NCBI GenBank assembly: GCA_029565685.1
Contig: JAKQNR010000032.1
Location: 62,001 to 126,000 of the forward strand
Reading direction: 5' to 3'
DNA from: a bacterium
Lineage (GTDB): Bacteria > Zhuqueibacterota > Zhuqueibacteria > Residuimicrobiales > Residuimicrobiaceae
Length of the DNA stretch: 64,000 bases
The notes below the pieces were generated by a model. That model did no database searches, was not told the DNA's origin, and worked only from the letters and a program-made list of their open reading frames with translations. A program made the position numbers and the translations under genes. The first letter of the stretch is position 1. Each line of letters begins with the position of its first letter. Positions 52,025 to 61,600 of this stretch are shown here, piece after piece.

Positions 52025-52905
52025 AAATGGGCTATTACCCTGGGTGTTCCATCAGCGGCTCCTCGAGGGAGTATGGGGAATCCCTGCTGGCGGTGTTGCG
52101 GGCGCTCGATGTCGAGCTGGCAGAGGTGGAGGACTGGAATTGCTGCGGCGCTTCCGCTGCGCACAATCTGAATCATACCTTGTCCTTGGCCCTGCCGGCG
52201 AGAAGTCTCGCTCTGGCGGAGCAACAGGGTTTTCAAGAACTGTTGGTCCCCTGTGCCGCTTGTTTTTCCAGGCTGGCGGCAACGCGCAAAGCGTTGATGG
52301 CCGACGACGCCAAACGGCGGCAGATCGCTGACCTCGTGGAACTGCCGATGAAAAATATCCCTGTGTCGATCAACCTGCTTCAGCTTTTGCAACGCGTGCT
52401 TCCCGAAAACTTGAAAGAAAAACTGCGCGCCCCTTTTGATTACAAAGTGGCCTGTTATTACGGATGCCTGCTGGTGCGGCCGGCCGAGGTGGTCGAGTTC
52501 GACCGTGAGGAGGATCCTGAAGAGATGGATCGCATCATGGAAAAAATCGGCGCCGCGCCGCTGGACTGGGCTTTCAAAACCGAGTGCTGCGGCGCCGGTT
52601 TTTCCGTGCCGCGCACCGATGTGGTGGGCCGGCTGTGCGCCCGCATTCTCGATGATGCTGTCTCGCGCGGCGCCGAGGCCGTCATCGTCGCCTGTCCGAT
52701 GTGTCATTCCAATCTGGATATGCGGCGCCAGGCGAGCGAATCCCACAGTGGTAAAAAGTATACGATTCCCATTCTGTACGTCACCCAGGCCATCGGTTTG
52801 GCGCTCGGACTGGATGCCAAACAACTGGGCTTGCAGCGGCATATTGTGCCGGTCCGTCTGTCGGCCGGTAAATCCTCACAGATTTTGGAAAACGCACCCG
52901 CATAA
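52021..52905 (+). CDS. hdrB: Heterodisulfide reductase subunit B
   Basis: The 294-residue protein carries two CCG domains: GC near the start with CCGASAA and CAAC (about 9-82), and CYYGC, CCGAGF and CPMC (about 147-230). In methanogen HdrB these bind two non-cubane [4Fe-4S] clusters that reduce a disulfide. Both full Cys sets are kept, so it should be catalytic. In bacteria the disulfide is not CoM-CoB; DsrC or a small thiol has been proposed. Confidence 0.93.
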   Translation: MKMGYYPGCSISGSSREYGESLLAVLRALDVELAEVEDWNCCGASAAHNLNHTLSLALPARSLALAEQQGFQELLVPCAACFSRLAATRKALMADDAKRRQIADLVELPMKNIPVSINLLQLLQRVLPENLKEKLRAPFDYKVACYYGCLLVRPAEVVEFDREEDPEEMDRIMEKIGAAPLDWAFKTECCGAGFSVPRTDVVGRLCARILDDAVSRGAEAVIVACPMCHSNLDMRRQASESHSGKKYTIPILYVTQAIGLALGLDAKQLGLQRHIVPVRLSAGKSSQILENAPA

Positions 52906-52920
52906 TTGGAGTGGTCTTTC

Positions 52921-54918
52921 ATGGCGCGTATCGGCGTATTTGTCTGTCATTGCGGTGAAAATATCGGCGCTACGGTGGATTGCGCCCGTGTGGCGGAAGC
53001 CTGCCGTAAAATCCCCGGCGTGGCTCATAGCGTGGATTACAAGTATATGTGTTCGGATCCCGGGCAAACGCTTATCCGCGAGGCCATCGCTCAAAACAAG
53101 CTGACCGGCGTCGTGGTCGCCGCCTGTTCTCCGCGCATGCACGAGCCGACTTTTCGCCGGGTGTGCAGCGAATCGGGATTGAACCCGTACCTCTGCGAGA
53201 TGGCCAATCTGCGCGAACACTGTTCCTGGGTGCACGAGAAATCGGACGTCACCACGGACAAAGCCATCGACTTGGTCGCCATGCTGGTGGAAAAGGTCAA
53301 GCGCAACAAGCCGCTGCATCCGATCAAAGTGCCGGTGACCAAGACCGCGCTGGTGCTCGGCGGCGGCATCAGCGGCATTCAGGCGGCGCTGGACATCGCC
53401 AACGCCGGACACAAGGTCATACTGGTTGAACGCGATCCTTCCATCGGCGGTCATATGTCCCAACTGTCTGAAACGTTTCCGACGTTGGACTGCTCCCAGT
53501 GCATTCTGACCCCGCGCATGGTGGAGGTGGCGCAACACCCCAACATCACTCTGTACACCTATTCTGAACTCGAGAGTCTGGACGGTTTTATCGGTAATTT
53601 CAAAACGCGCATTCGCAAGAAAGCACGCAGCCTGGACGAAAAATTATGCACCGGCTGCGGATTGTGCACTACCAAATGCCCCAACAAAAAGATCCCCAGC
53701 GAATTCAACACCGGGCTTGGCATGCGCACCGCTATCTATGTGCCGTTTCCGCAGGCGGTGCCCAACAAGCCGGTCATCGACCGCGAGCATTGCACTTATT
53801 ATACCAAAGGCCGCTGTCGGGTTTGTGAAAAAGTGTGCCCCACTCAGGCCATTCGCTTTGATCAGGAGGATCAGATCGTGGAGCACGAGGTGGGCGCCGT
53901 GGTGGTTGCGACGGGTTTTACGGTGAAAGAAACTGATTTCTTTCCGGAATACGGCTATGGCAAGTACAAAGATGTGATCAACGGACTGCAGTTCGAAAGA
54001 ATATTGTCCGCTTCTGGACCCACCCTGGGCGAAGTCAAGCGGCCGTCCGACGGCCGAGTGCCGGAAACAGTGGTGTTCATCGCCTGTGCCGGTTCACGGG
54101 ATCCGGCCAAAGGCATCGAGTACTGCTCCAAGATCTGCTGCATGTACACCGCCAAGCATGCGATGCTGTATAAGCACAAAGTGCATCACGGCCAGGCCTA
54201 CGTGTTTTACATGGACATTCGCGCGGCGGGCAAGATGTATGATGAGTTCACCCGGCGCGCCATTGAAGAGGACCATGTTCAATACATCCGGGGAAGGGTA
54301 TCGCGCATCTATGAGCGCAACGGAAAATTGATCGTCCAGGGCGCAGACACGCTGCTCAACGCCATGCCGGTGGAGATCGAAGCCGACCTGGTGGTGCTGG
54401 CCACCGCCGGAGTGGCCAATGAGGGCGCCGAAGCGCTGGCGCAAAAGCTGCATGTCAGCTATGACAGCCATAAATTTTTTGTCGAAGCGCATCCCAAGCT
54501 TCGGCCGGTGGAAACCAACACCGCCGGCGTCTTTCTCGCCGGCGCCTGTCAATCGCCCAAGGATATCCCTGAATCGGTCGGCCAGGCGTCAGGAACCGCC
54601 GCCAAGGTCGCTGCGCTTTTTTCCATGGATGAGTTGACTCGGGAGCCGGTGGTGGCGGTGGTCAACCGCACCGCGCCGCCGCTTTACTCAACCTGTGTCG
54701 GCTGTTTTCTCTGTCAGTCCGCCTGTCCATATCAGGCCATTGAAAGGGAGGAGATCAAGAACCGCAACGGTCAGGTCGTTAAAACCATCGCCAAGGTCAA
54801 TCCTGGTTTATGTCAGGGCTGCGGCACCTGCGTGGCTTTCTGCCGAAGCAAATCCATTGACCTGCAAGGGTACACCCATGAGCAGGTTTACGCAGAGGTG
54901 ATGGAGTTGCTCTCCTGA
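52921..54918 (+). CDS. hdrA: Heterodisulfide reductase flavin subunit A
   Basis: The ~665-residue flavoprotein has an N-terminal Cys-rich domain (VCHCGENIGATVD, CSPRMHEPTF), an FAD-binding Rossmann motif (LVLGGGISGIQAAL, about 142-155), inserted clusters (CTGCGLCTTKCP, CRVCEKVCP) and two C-terminal ferredoxin clusters (CVGCFLCQSACP, CQGCGTCVAFC). In known complexes the HdrA flavin is the bifurcation site that splits an electron pair between a disulfide and ferredoxin. ATG 52921 has a GGAG site nine bases upstream. It lies at the centre of the operon, between hdrB and flxD. Confidence 0.94.
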   Translation: MARIGVFVCHCGENIGATVDCARVAEACRKIPGVAHSVDYKYMCSDPGQTLIREAIAQNKLTGVVVAACSPRMHEPTFRRVCSESGLNPYLCEMANLREHCSWVHEKSDVTTDKAIDLVAMLVEKVKRNKPLHPIKVPVTKTALVLGGGISGIQAALDIANAGHKVILVERDPSIGGHMSQLSETFPTLDCSQCILTPRMVEVAQHPNITLYTYSELESLDGFIGNFKTRIRKKARSLDEKLCTGCGLCTTKCPNKKIPSEFNTGLGMRTAIYVPFPQAVPNKPVIDREHCTYYTKGRCRVCEKVCPTQAIRFDQEDQIVEHEVGAVVVATGFTVKETDFFPEYGYGKYKDVINGLQFERILSASGPTLGEVKRPSDGRVPETVVFIACAGSRDPAKGIEYCSKICCMYTAKHAMLYKHKVHHGQAYVFYMDIRAAGKMYDEFTRRAIEEDHVQYIRGRVSRIYERNGKLIVQGADTLLNAMPVEIEADLVVLATAGVANEGAEALAQKLHVSYDSHKFFVEAHPKLRPVETNTAGVFLAGACQSPKDIPESVGQASGTAAKVAALFSMDELTREPVVAVVNRTAPPLYSTCVGCFLCQSACPYQAIEREEIKNRNGQVVKTIAKVNPGLCQGCGTCVAFCRSKSIDLQGYTHEQVYAEVMELLS

Positions 54919-55065
54919 GCCGGTCCGCTGTAGCCGCTTCATCCGAAAGAGCTGGTCTGAAGCGATGAAAGCCGCCTGATCGCGGGTGGCGGAAAAAAGA
55001 TCAGCCATGGTCCATCCGTCCATTGTTGAAAAAAAGAATTTGTTATTATGCCCTGTGGAGGCAGC

Positions 55066-55500
55066 ATGTCCGAGTTTGAACCCAAGATCGTTGCCTTTGT
55101 TTGCAACTGGTGCACCTACGCCGGCGCTGATTTGACCGGCACCAGCCGCATCAAATATGCACCCAACGTGCGCATCGTTCGTTTTCCCTGCACCGGCCGG
55201 ATTGATTTCATGTTGTTGCTCAAAGCCTTCAGCCAGGGCGCGGACGGCATTATCGTTTCCGGATGTCATCCCAACGATTGTCATTACACTTCGGGCAATT
55301 TTCATGCACGCCGTCGCTGGATGGCTTTTAGAAATCTGGCCGAGTTCATGGGCATTGAAGTGGAGCGCATCCAGTTCTCGTGGGTGTCTGCGGCTGAAGG
55401 GGCCAAGTGGGCGGACCTGGTCAACAGCACGGTGAACAGAGTCCGGGAGTTGGGCCCGTATGACGCGTATCGTCAGATGGCGGCGTCGAGCTGGCAATAA
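55066..55500 (+). CDS. flxD: MvhD/FlxD-type [2Fe-2S] subunit
   Basis: The ~144-residue protein matches the delta subunit of methyl-viologen-reducing hydrogenase: CNWCTYAGADL, RFPCTGRID and GCHPNDCHY hold the conserved Cys. It carries electrons from the NADH-oxidising FlxA side to HdrA. A GGAGG four bases before ATG 55066 sets the start; an upstream in-frame ATG at 55048 is less likely. Confidence 0.92.
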   Translation: MSEFEPKIVAFVCNWCTYAGADLTGTSRIKYAPNVRIVRFPCTGRIDFMLLLKAFSQGADGIIVSGCHPNDCHYTSGNFHARRRWMAFRNLAEFMGIEVERIQFSWVSAAEGAKWADLVNSTVNRVRELGPYDAYRQMAASSWQ

Positions 55501-55553
55501 CCTATCATCGCCGGCCAGCGGCGATTCAGTCTATGAAAATGGTAAAGGATCAC

Positions 55554-56354
55554 ATGGAAGCGTTGCAGAAAAGCGCCAGAGAGGCCTTGGAGAACCACAA
55601 GGCGAAGGTGATTATCGGTTATAGCGAAGGCTCCGGCGGACGAATGCGTCCAATCTTTGTGCAAAGTCCCGCAGAGGCGGAGAAATTGACCTGGAATGAT
55701 CGATGCACCCAGAACCTGGCCGTCTATATCGCCAAACCGGAAGTGCAGAAGCTGGGCAAGCCTGCGTTGGTGGCGCCGCTGCCGGTTCTGCGCGCAGTGC
55801 TGCAATTGGCGTCTGAGAATCAGATCAAAGAGGGCGATCTGTTGGTGTTAGCCTTATCGGACGGGCGAGTGACTGAACTCTCGCAATTCAGCGAAATGGA
55901 AGAGTTTGTTGCAAAGACGCCTACGCACCTTGCCTCTAAAGACCAGGAGGCCATCGAGCGGCTGGAAAAAATGACGCCGCAGGAACGTTGGCAATATTGG
56001 CAGAGCGAACTGACGCGTTGTTTTAAATGTTATGCCTGTCGGGCCGCCTGTCCGATGTGCTATTGCTCGCGCTGCACGGTGGAGTGCAATCAGCCGCAGT
56101 GGATACCGGTCCCGGCGCATCCGCTGGGAAATTGGGAATGGCATTTGATGCGGGCCATGCATCTGGCCGGCCGCTGCGTCTCTTGCGGCGCTTGCGGAGA
56201 TGCCTGTCCGTTGGACATCCCCATTCATCTGCTGACCATGAAAGTCGAAGCGGATATCCATCGTGAGTTCGGCAGTCAGGCCGGGATGAAAGTCCAAAGT
56301 GAGCATGCCCTGTCCTCTTTTAAAGTTCAGGATAAAGAAAATTTTATCATCTAG
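55554..56354 (+). CDS. flxC: FlxC-like iron-sulfur protein
   Basis: The ~266-residue protein has an N-terminal domain resembling F420-hydrogenase/dehydrogenase beta-type proteins (about 5-125) and a C-terminal ferredoxin part with a Cys-dense stretch (CFKCYACRAACPMCYCSRC) and CVSCGACGDACP. The first stretch has more Cys than one cubane needs. ATG 55554 follows AAAGGA; earlier in-frame ATGs at 55533 and 55539 lack a ribosome site. Placed between flxD and flxB, it likely wires clusters of the Flx module. The gene letter is assigned by operon order. Confidence 0.8.
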   Translation: MEALQKSAREALENHKAKVIIGYSEGSGGRMRPIFVQSPAEAEKLTWNDRCTQNLAVYIAKPEVQKLGKPALVAPLPVLRAVLQLASENQIKEGDLLVLALSDGRVTELSQFSEMEEFVAKTPTHLASKDQEAIERLEKMTPQERWQYWQSELTRCFKCYACRAACPMCYCSRCTVECNQPQWIPVPAHPLGNWEWHLMRAMHLAGRCVSCGACGDACPLDIPIHLLTMKVEADIHREFGSQAGMKVQSEHALSSFKVQDKENFII

Positions 56355-56363
56355 GAAAAGATC

Positions 56364-57374
56364 ATGCAGAAACGATCCATCCGCCGAGCGCAGATCAATG
56401 TCCTGCTGGAAAAACTACTCTCTTTGCACCAGGTCATTTACGCACCGCAAAAACTGGGAAACCAGGTTGATTTTGCCCCTTTGCGCGATCTGCAGGACCT
56501 GACGCTGGACCACATTCAAACGGTGCGCTCTGCCAAGGCCGCTCTGTTTCCGCCGGTGGAAGAGCTGCTGCGCTATCAACGGGCGGGTGTTGAAACCGAA
56601 CTGCAGGACCGCGACCTGACCAACCTAGCGGAGCAAGTGCTGTTCGGAACGCGTCCTTGTGATGCTGCGGCGATCGCTCCCTTGAGCGCGGTTTTCACCA
56701 CAGATGACCAGGATGCGATCTTTGCCAGGCGGCTGGAGCGGACCACGGTCATCAGCGTGAGCTGCGAACGATCCGACGGCGACTGCTTTTGCACCTCCGT
56801 CGGCGTCGGTCCGGGAGATTCACGCGGAAGCGATCTTTTATTGACCCGGCTGCAGGACGATGAATATCTTGCCGAAATTTTAACGGCTAAAGGCGAGGCG
56901 TTGCTGCAATTGGCTCCGGAACTCTTTGGCCCGGAACCGGCTGAAAGCAAAGAGGCGCATTTGGCAAAGGTGCAAAAGCGGTTTGACTGGGAGGCCTTAC
57001 ATGACAAATTGGCCGGCGCTTTTGACCACCCCTTTTGGCTGCGAACCGCCCTGGCCTGTCTGGGATGCGGCGCCTGCGCCTACGTCTGTCCCGTCTGCTC
57101 ATGTTTTGACATTCAGGATGAAGGGTCGCAGAAAAAGGGACGACGGCTGCGCAGCTGGGACTCTTGCGGGCTGGCGTTGTTCACGCTGCACGCCTCTGGC
57201 CATAATCCCCGCTCTATTCAGAGCCAGCGCTGGCGCCAGCGCATGATGCATAAATTTTCCTACATGCCCGACCAACTGCAACAGCTGGGTTGCGTCGGCT
57301 GCGGCCGCTGTTCCAGAGCGTGTCCGGCTGATATGAACCTGATTGAACAAGTAGAGAATTTTTTATTCGCGTAA
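56364..57374 (+). CDS. flxB: FlxB-like dicluster iron-sulfur protein (sulfhydrogenase beta-like)
   Basis: The 336-residue protein resembles the beta subunit of soluble sulfhydrogenase and AsrA. It has TRPCDAAAI and GDCFCTSVG in the N-terminal domain and two C-terminal [4Fe-4S] motifs (CLGCGACAYVCPVC and CVGCGRCSRACP). It transfers electrons between the NADH-reactive FlxA and the rest of the complex. AGGA seven bases before the ATG supports the start. Confidence 0.85.
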   Translation: MQKRSIRRAQINVLLEKLLSLHQVIYAPQKLGNQVDFAPLRDLQDLTLDHIQTVRSAKAALFPPVEELLRYQRAGVETELQDRDLTNLAEQVLFGTRPCDAAAIAPLSAVFTTDDQDAIFARRLERTTVISVSCERSDGDCFCTSVGVGPGDSRGSDLLLTRLQDDEYLAEILTAKGEALLQLAPELFGPEPAESKEAHLAKVQKRFDWEALHDKLAGAFDHPFWLRTALACLGCGACAYVCPVCSCFDIQDEGSQKKGRRLRSWDSCGLALFTLHASGHNPRSIQSQRWRQRMMHKFSYMPDQLQQLGCVGCGRCSRACPADMNLIEQVENFLFA

Positions 57375-57439
57375 AGAGGGTCGCTCTGTGAACAGTTTAT
57401 TCATCAAGGCGCCCACGACCCGTTTGGAGGAATCAGCGG

Positions 57440-58282
57440 ATGACGTCGTTCAGCAACCTTTATAAACCCTATCTCTTGCGTATTGAACGGATCACTGAAG
57501 AGGCGCCGGGCGTCAGGACCTTTCGGCTCGCGTTCACCGATCAACAGGAAAAGGAACGCTTCCATTTCAAGGCCGGACAATTCGGCGAATACTCGGTTTT
57601 TGGCGAAGGGGAGTGTACTTTCTGCATCGCCTCCTCGCCGACGCGATCGGATTATATCGAATGCACCTTTAGGCAGATGGGGCGGGTGACCTCCGCGTTG
57701 ATGAATCTCGAAGAGGGGGACACCATCGGTTTTCGCGGGCCTTATGGAAATGTGTTTCCTCTTGAAGCCTGGCAGGGCAAAAGCCTGCTGTTCATCGCCG
57801 GCGGCATTGCGCTGCCGCCCATGCGCTGCGTCATTTGGAATGCCCTGGATTGGCGTGACCGGTTCAAGAATATCACCATCCTCTACGGCGCACGAACGGT
57901 GTCGGATCTCGTCTACAAGCATGAACTGCAGGAGTGGCAGACGCGGCCGGATGTCAACGTGGTGACCACGGTGGATCCCGGCGGCGAGACGCCGGACTGG
58001 AAGGGAAAAGTCGGATTTGTCCCTACGGTCCTGGAAAAGATGGCGCCCAGCGCCGACAACACCATTGCCATCGTCTGCGGTCCGCCGGTGATGATCAAAT
58101 TCACCTTTCCGGTTCTGACCCAACTGGGATTTGAACCGGACAAGATTTATACCACCCTGGAAAATCGTATGAAATGCGGCGTCGGCAAATGCGGACGCTG
58201 CAATGTGGGCAAGCTATACGTCTGCAAAGACGGTCCGGTTTTCACCTATGCACAACTGAAAGAGATGCCTGCGGAGTATTAA
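57440..58282 (+). CDS. flxA: FlxA-like FAD/NAD(P)-binding oxidoreductase
   Basis: The 280-residue protein has an FAD-binding barrel (about 8-105, FKAGQFGEYSVFGEGECTF), a nucleotide-binding domain (about 110-225, LLFIAGGIALPPMRCVI, TIAIVCGPPVMIKF) and a C-terminal [2Fe-2S] motif (CGVGKCGRCNVG...C), as in dihydroorotate dehydrogenase electron-transfer and sulfhydrogenase gamma subunits. It would oxidise NADH (or NADPH) and feed HdrA. GGAGG lies nine bases before the ATG. It is the last gene of the operon and is followed by a terminator. Confidence 0.9.
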   Translation: MTSFSNLYKPYLLRIERITEEAPGVRTFRLAFTDQQEKERFHFKAGQFGEYSVFGEGECTFCIASSPTRSDYIECTFRQMGRVTSALMNLEEGDTIGFRGPYGNVFPLEAWQGKSLLFIAGGIALPPMRCVIWNALDWRDRFKNITILYGARTVSDLVYKHELQEWQTRPDVNVVTTVDPGGETPDWKGKVGFVPTVLEKMAPSADNTIAIVCGPPVMIKFTFPVLTQLGFEPDKIYTTLENRMKCGVGKCGRCNVGKLYVCKDGPVFTYAQLKEMPAEY

Positions 58283-58315
58283 CGGCGGTCGGCCCTATTT
58301 TACGGTGAAATCAAG

Positions 58316-58352
58316 AGAGGCTGCCGGCTGGTTATTGGCAGCCTCTTTGTTT
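58316..58352 (+). terminator. Terminator of the hdr-flx operon
   Basis: A 10-base perfect stem (AGAGGCTGCC with GGCAGCCTCT) is followed by TTTGTTTG, 33 bases after flxA. Confidence 0.78.
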
Positions 58353-58578
58353 GTGGACGTACGGAATGTGTTTCACCGGTTTTCATGGGGCTGAAGGAAG
58401 AGCAGCTGTCGTATGCTCATTGATGGCGGTTGCAGAACATTCTGAGATCCATTCGATTCACTGCTTCAAATTTGCTCTTGTGAAAAATTATTTCTAATCC
58501 TACTGATGATCCTCTGATCCCTCTCCTTGGAACAGGAGAAAAAGTTTCCTTTTCAACGTGTCCCGCAGGGAAATGATA
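58353..58578. other. Non-coding gap between convergent units
   Basis: The 339 bases between flxA and the giant secreted protein gene hold the operon terminator at the left and a 14-base inverted repeat at the right. No gene or other signal is visible between them. Confidence 0.5.
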
Positions 58579-58613
58579 CCCTGAGTTGCCGCAAAAACCG
58601 CGGCAACTCAGGG
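58579..58613. terminator. Perfect 14-base inverted repeat after the giant secreted protein gene
   Basis: CCCTGAGTTGCCGC (58579-58592) pairs exactly with 58600-58613 over a 7-base loop, 8 bases past the minus-strand stop. No T run follows in either direction, so it is an intrinsic terminator only by position, or an mRNA 3'-end stabiliser. Confidence 0.45.
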
Positions 58614-58621
58614 ATCGGATA

Positions 58622-61600
58622 CTACTTCACCATCATCAGCTTGATGGTGCGAATCTGCGTTCTACCTGCAAGCCGGCAGAGGTAAATGCCGCTGGGCATC
58701 TGCGAACCGGAAGCATCCGTACCTTCCCAGATCACCTGATGGCGGCCGGCCGGCATGGTCCCATCGACCAGCACGTTGACCGTACGACCGGCCAGATCAT
58801 AGATCACCATCTGGACGGTTTCCTGTTCCGGCAGTACGAATCCAATGGTGGTGGAGGGATTGAACGGATTCGGATAATTTTGCTCCAGGGTGAAGGCCGT
58901 CGGCGCAACGGTCTCCGGCTCCGCTGCAAATGCGTCGACGGTCTTTTCCAGACGCACGGATTGAGTGTATAGGGCCTTGAATTCAACCAATTGCCGCCAC
59001 GCCTGATTGGTGCTGTTCGGCGCGTGGATCACCAGCTTTAAATAGTTGGCTTGAATGTCGCCGGCTAGCCGGTAGTACTTGAGCTCACCCTGCACGCGTC
59101 TTTCCCGCTGAATCTTGGCAACCGTGGTGTAGCGGACGCCGTCCATAGAGGCCAGGATTTCTATATGCGTCGCCCAACGATTGGGCGTGTACACATCGCC
59201 GACGCCGTTGTCCGTTTGAATGGCAACCGCATTCAGCGTGGCTGTGTTCTGCAGGGAGAACACAGCCCAGGCAGGATCCCGGTAGTTGTTGCCGGCATCA
59301 TTGCCGCGTGCGGTCACCGTTCCGTCCCATCCATCCAGATCCCCATCTACCGCATTGGTCCAATCCTGGTCATTCCAACAGTTGCTTCCCTGGCCGGTGA
59401 AGGTCAGGGTGAATTCCCTTTCCTGCTGAGCCTGGGCGATGGCTTCTTTTAATGTCGCCTCAGCGCCCTCATAATCCTTAGCCAACAACTGGGTGATGGC
59501 GAATTCGACTTTATTCGAATCGGCCATGGCCTGCCGCGCTTTGAGCACCAGCCGGGTCAGATCGATGGCAATGGGCAGATGCTCGGCATTTTCGCACAGG
59601 TTCTCCTGTTTCAGCATATACAGCGTTGTATCCGGCATCTGATCACGCAGATCATCGCTGGATTCCGCCACCACGGTCGGTCCGTCGTTTTCCGCAAACG
59701 AATAAAAGTTATATCCCCAGAACAGCTTGATGCAGGTGGGATGCTGGCGGGCGAATTCCCAGGTGCGCAAAAAGAACGCCAATCGCTGCTCCGGGCTGGC
59801 ATTTTGACCCAGGGTGAATACAGTGTTGATCCGCGCCACGCCGGAATCGACAAATTTTTGCAGATGCTGCATGAGCAGTTCCGCATCCTGATCAGGATCG
59901 CCGGTGAATGGAATGCCGGTGCATTTCGCCCAGGGGTAGGCGTAGGCATCCGTGTAACCCGAAAGATCAACGGCCATGGCCGCTTCACTCCAGTTGTAGC
60001 TGTAGACCAGCCCGGCCGGCAGATAGAGGGGCGCCAGTTCATCGAGAAAACGGCGGAACAGCTGGACATCCTCATGGCTGAAGACGTGCACGCGGAGACG
60101 ATGCGCCTCATAGTCATAATAACGGACATGCGCCAGTGCACGCTTCAGAAAGCCGAGCCGCAGCAACAGATCCGGATCCGTCAGGTCGGTGGAGACATCC
60201 AATTGGATGATCACTTGGTGATCGACGCCCAGGTGAAGCAGGTGCAGAGATTGCTGCAAATGTTCCTGAGCTGCCAGCGTGTCTTGCGCAGTGCGCAAAA
60301 TCACCACGAACGCATCTGATTCCAGAATGGCGGCCTGCAAAGTCTGTTGTTCCTGCAACGATGGAGCCGGCAGCGCGTAGCGCTGCAGCAGCGGCGCATC
60401 AAAGTTAAAATGCGGTTCGGGATCATAGCCGTAAAAATGGATTTCACAGCATCCCCCGCCGCCAGGGCGCACGGGAACAAGAATGCGGGCAGAGCTGCAT
60501 TCCAGATCGACGGACTGTGGATTCGGACTGGCGCCTTCAATTTCTGCATGGATCTCAAAGTGCCCGATGGGCAAATTGTTAAAGGCGGCGAATCCATTGC
60601 CATCGGTCATTTTTTCACTGTCAGATCCTTCGGGCCCGTCCAGACGAATGTTGACGCCTGGAATGGCGGGTTCGCCTGCATCCCGGCTGCCGTTTCCGTT
60701 GGTGTCCGTGAATACCAGCACCTGGATGGAGTTTTTGCACTGGCCCAGATAATGAGCCGGATCCTGGTCAATGACCTGAGTTTGATTATAGAATCCGACC
60801 ACTGTGCCCAGGTTGACATACTGGCCAATCTCTGCTGTACCATGGACCAACGCCTGCATGGATTCTCCCGGCGTCAAGGTTGTCTTGGGCATGACAACGG
60901 GTCCGATTTTATCATCGATCACTGAGATGTTGATCAGGGCGACCGGGCCGGTATTGGTCACCACATATTTCCATACCACGTCATCGCCTTCGAACACCAC
61001 CGGGCCGGTTGGAGTGTCCGCGTCCTGATCATTGACATACTTTTCAATGTCGATTTTTGGCTCGTTGGTCGTTGTGCCGAAATAGTGGCTGGGATCCGAA
61101 TCAGTGACCGTAGTGTCTTCATACACGCCTTGCACGCTGGCCACGTTTGCATACTGTCCGGCCAGGGCAATGCCGTTGGCCGTAGCGGTCATGGATTCGC
61201 CGACTGCCAGGGTGGTCTTGGGCAACGTAATGGCGCCGATCTTGTCGTCCACCACTGCGATGGCGGTGAGGGGTACGTTGCCGGTGTTGGTGATGACATA
61301 GGTCCAGGTGACCGCTCCGCCGACTGGAATGGAGGGACCGGTGGGGGTGTCGGCGTCCTGGCCGTTGGTGGCTTTTTCGATGTCGATTTGCGGCCGCTGT
61401 TGGATCACTCCGACATAGCAGCTGGGATCCGTGTCGGTCACGGTTTGATAATCCGCAGGTCCGGTGTGTGGTTCATATCTTCCGGTCACTGTGGCGATGT
61501 TGCGATAATTTCCCTCCACGGCGACACCGCTCACCTCTACGGTGAGAGACTCTTCCAGGTCCAGTGTGTTCTGAGGAAGGGTAATGGCGCCGAGCTGATC

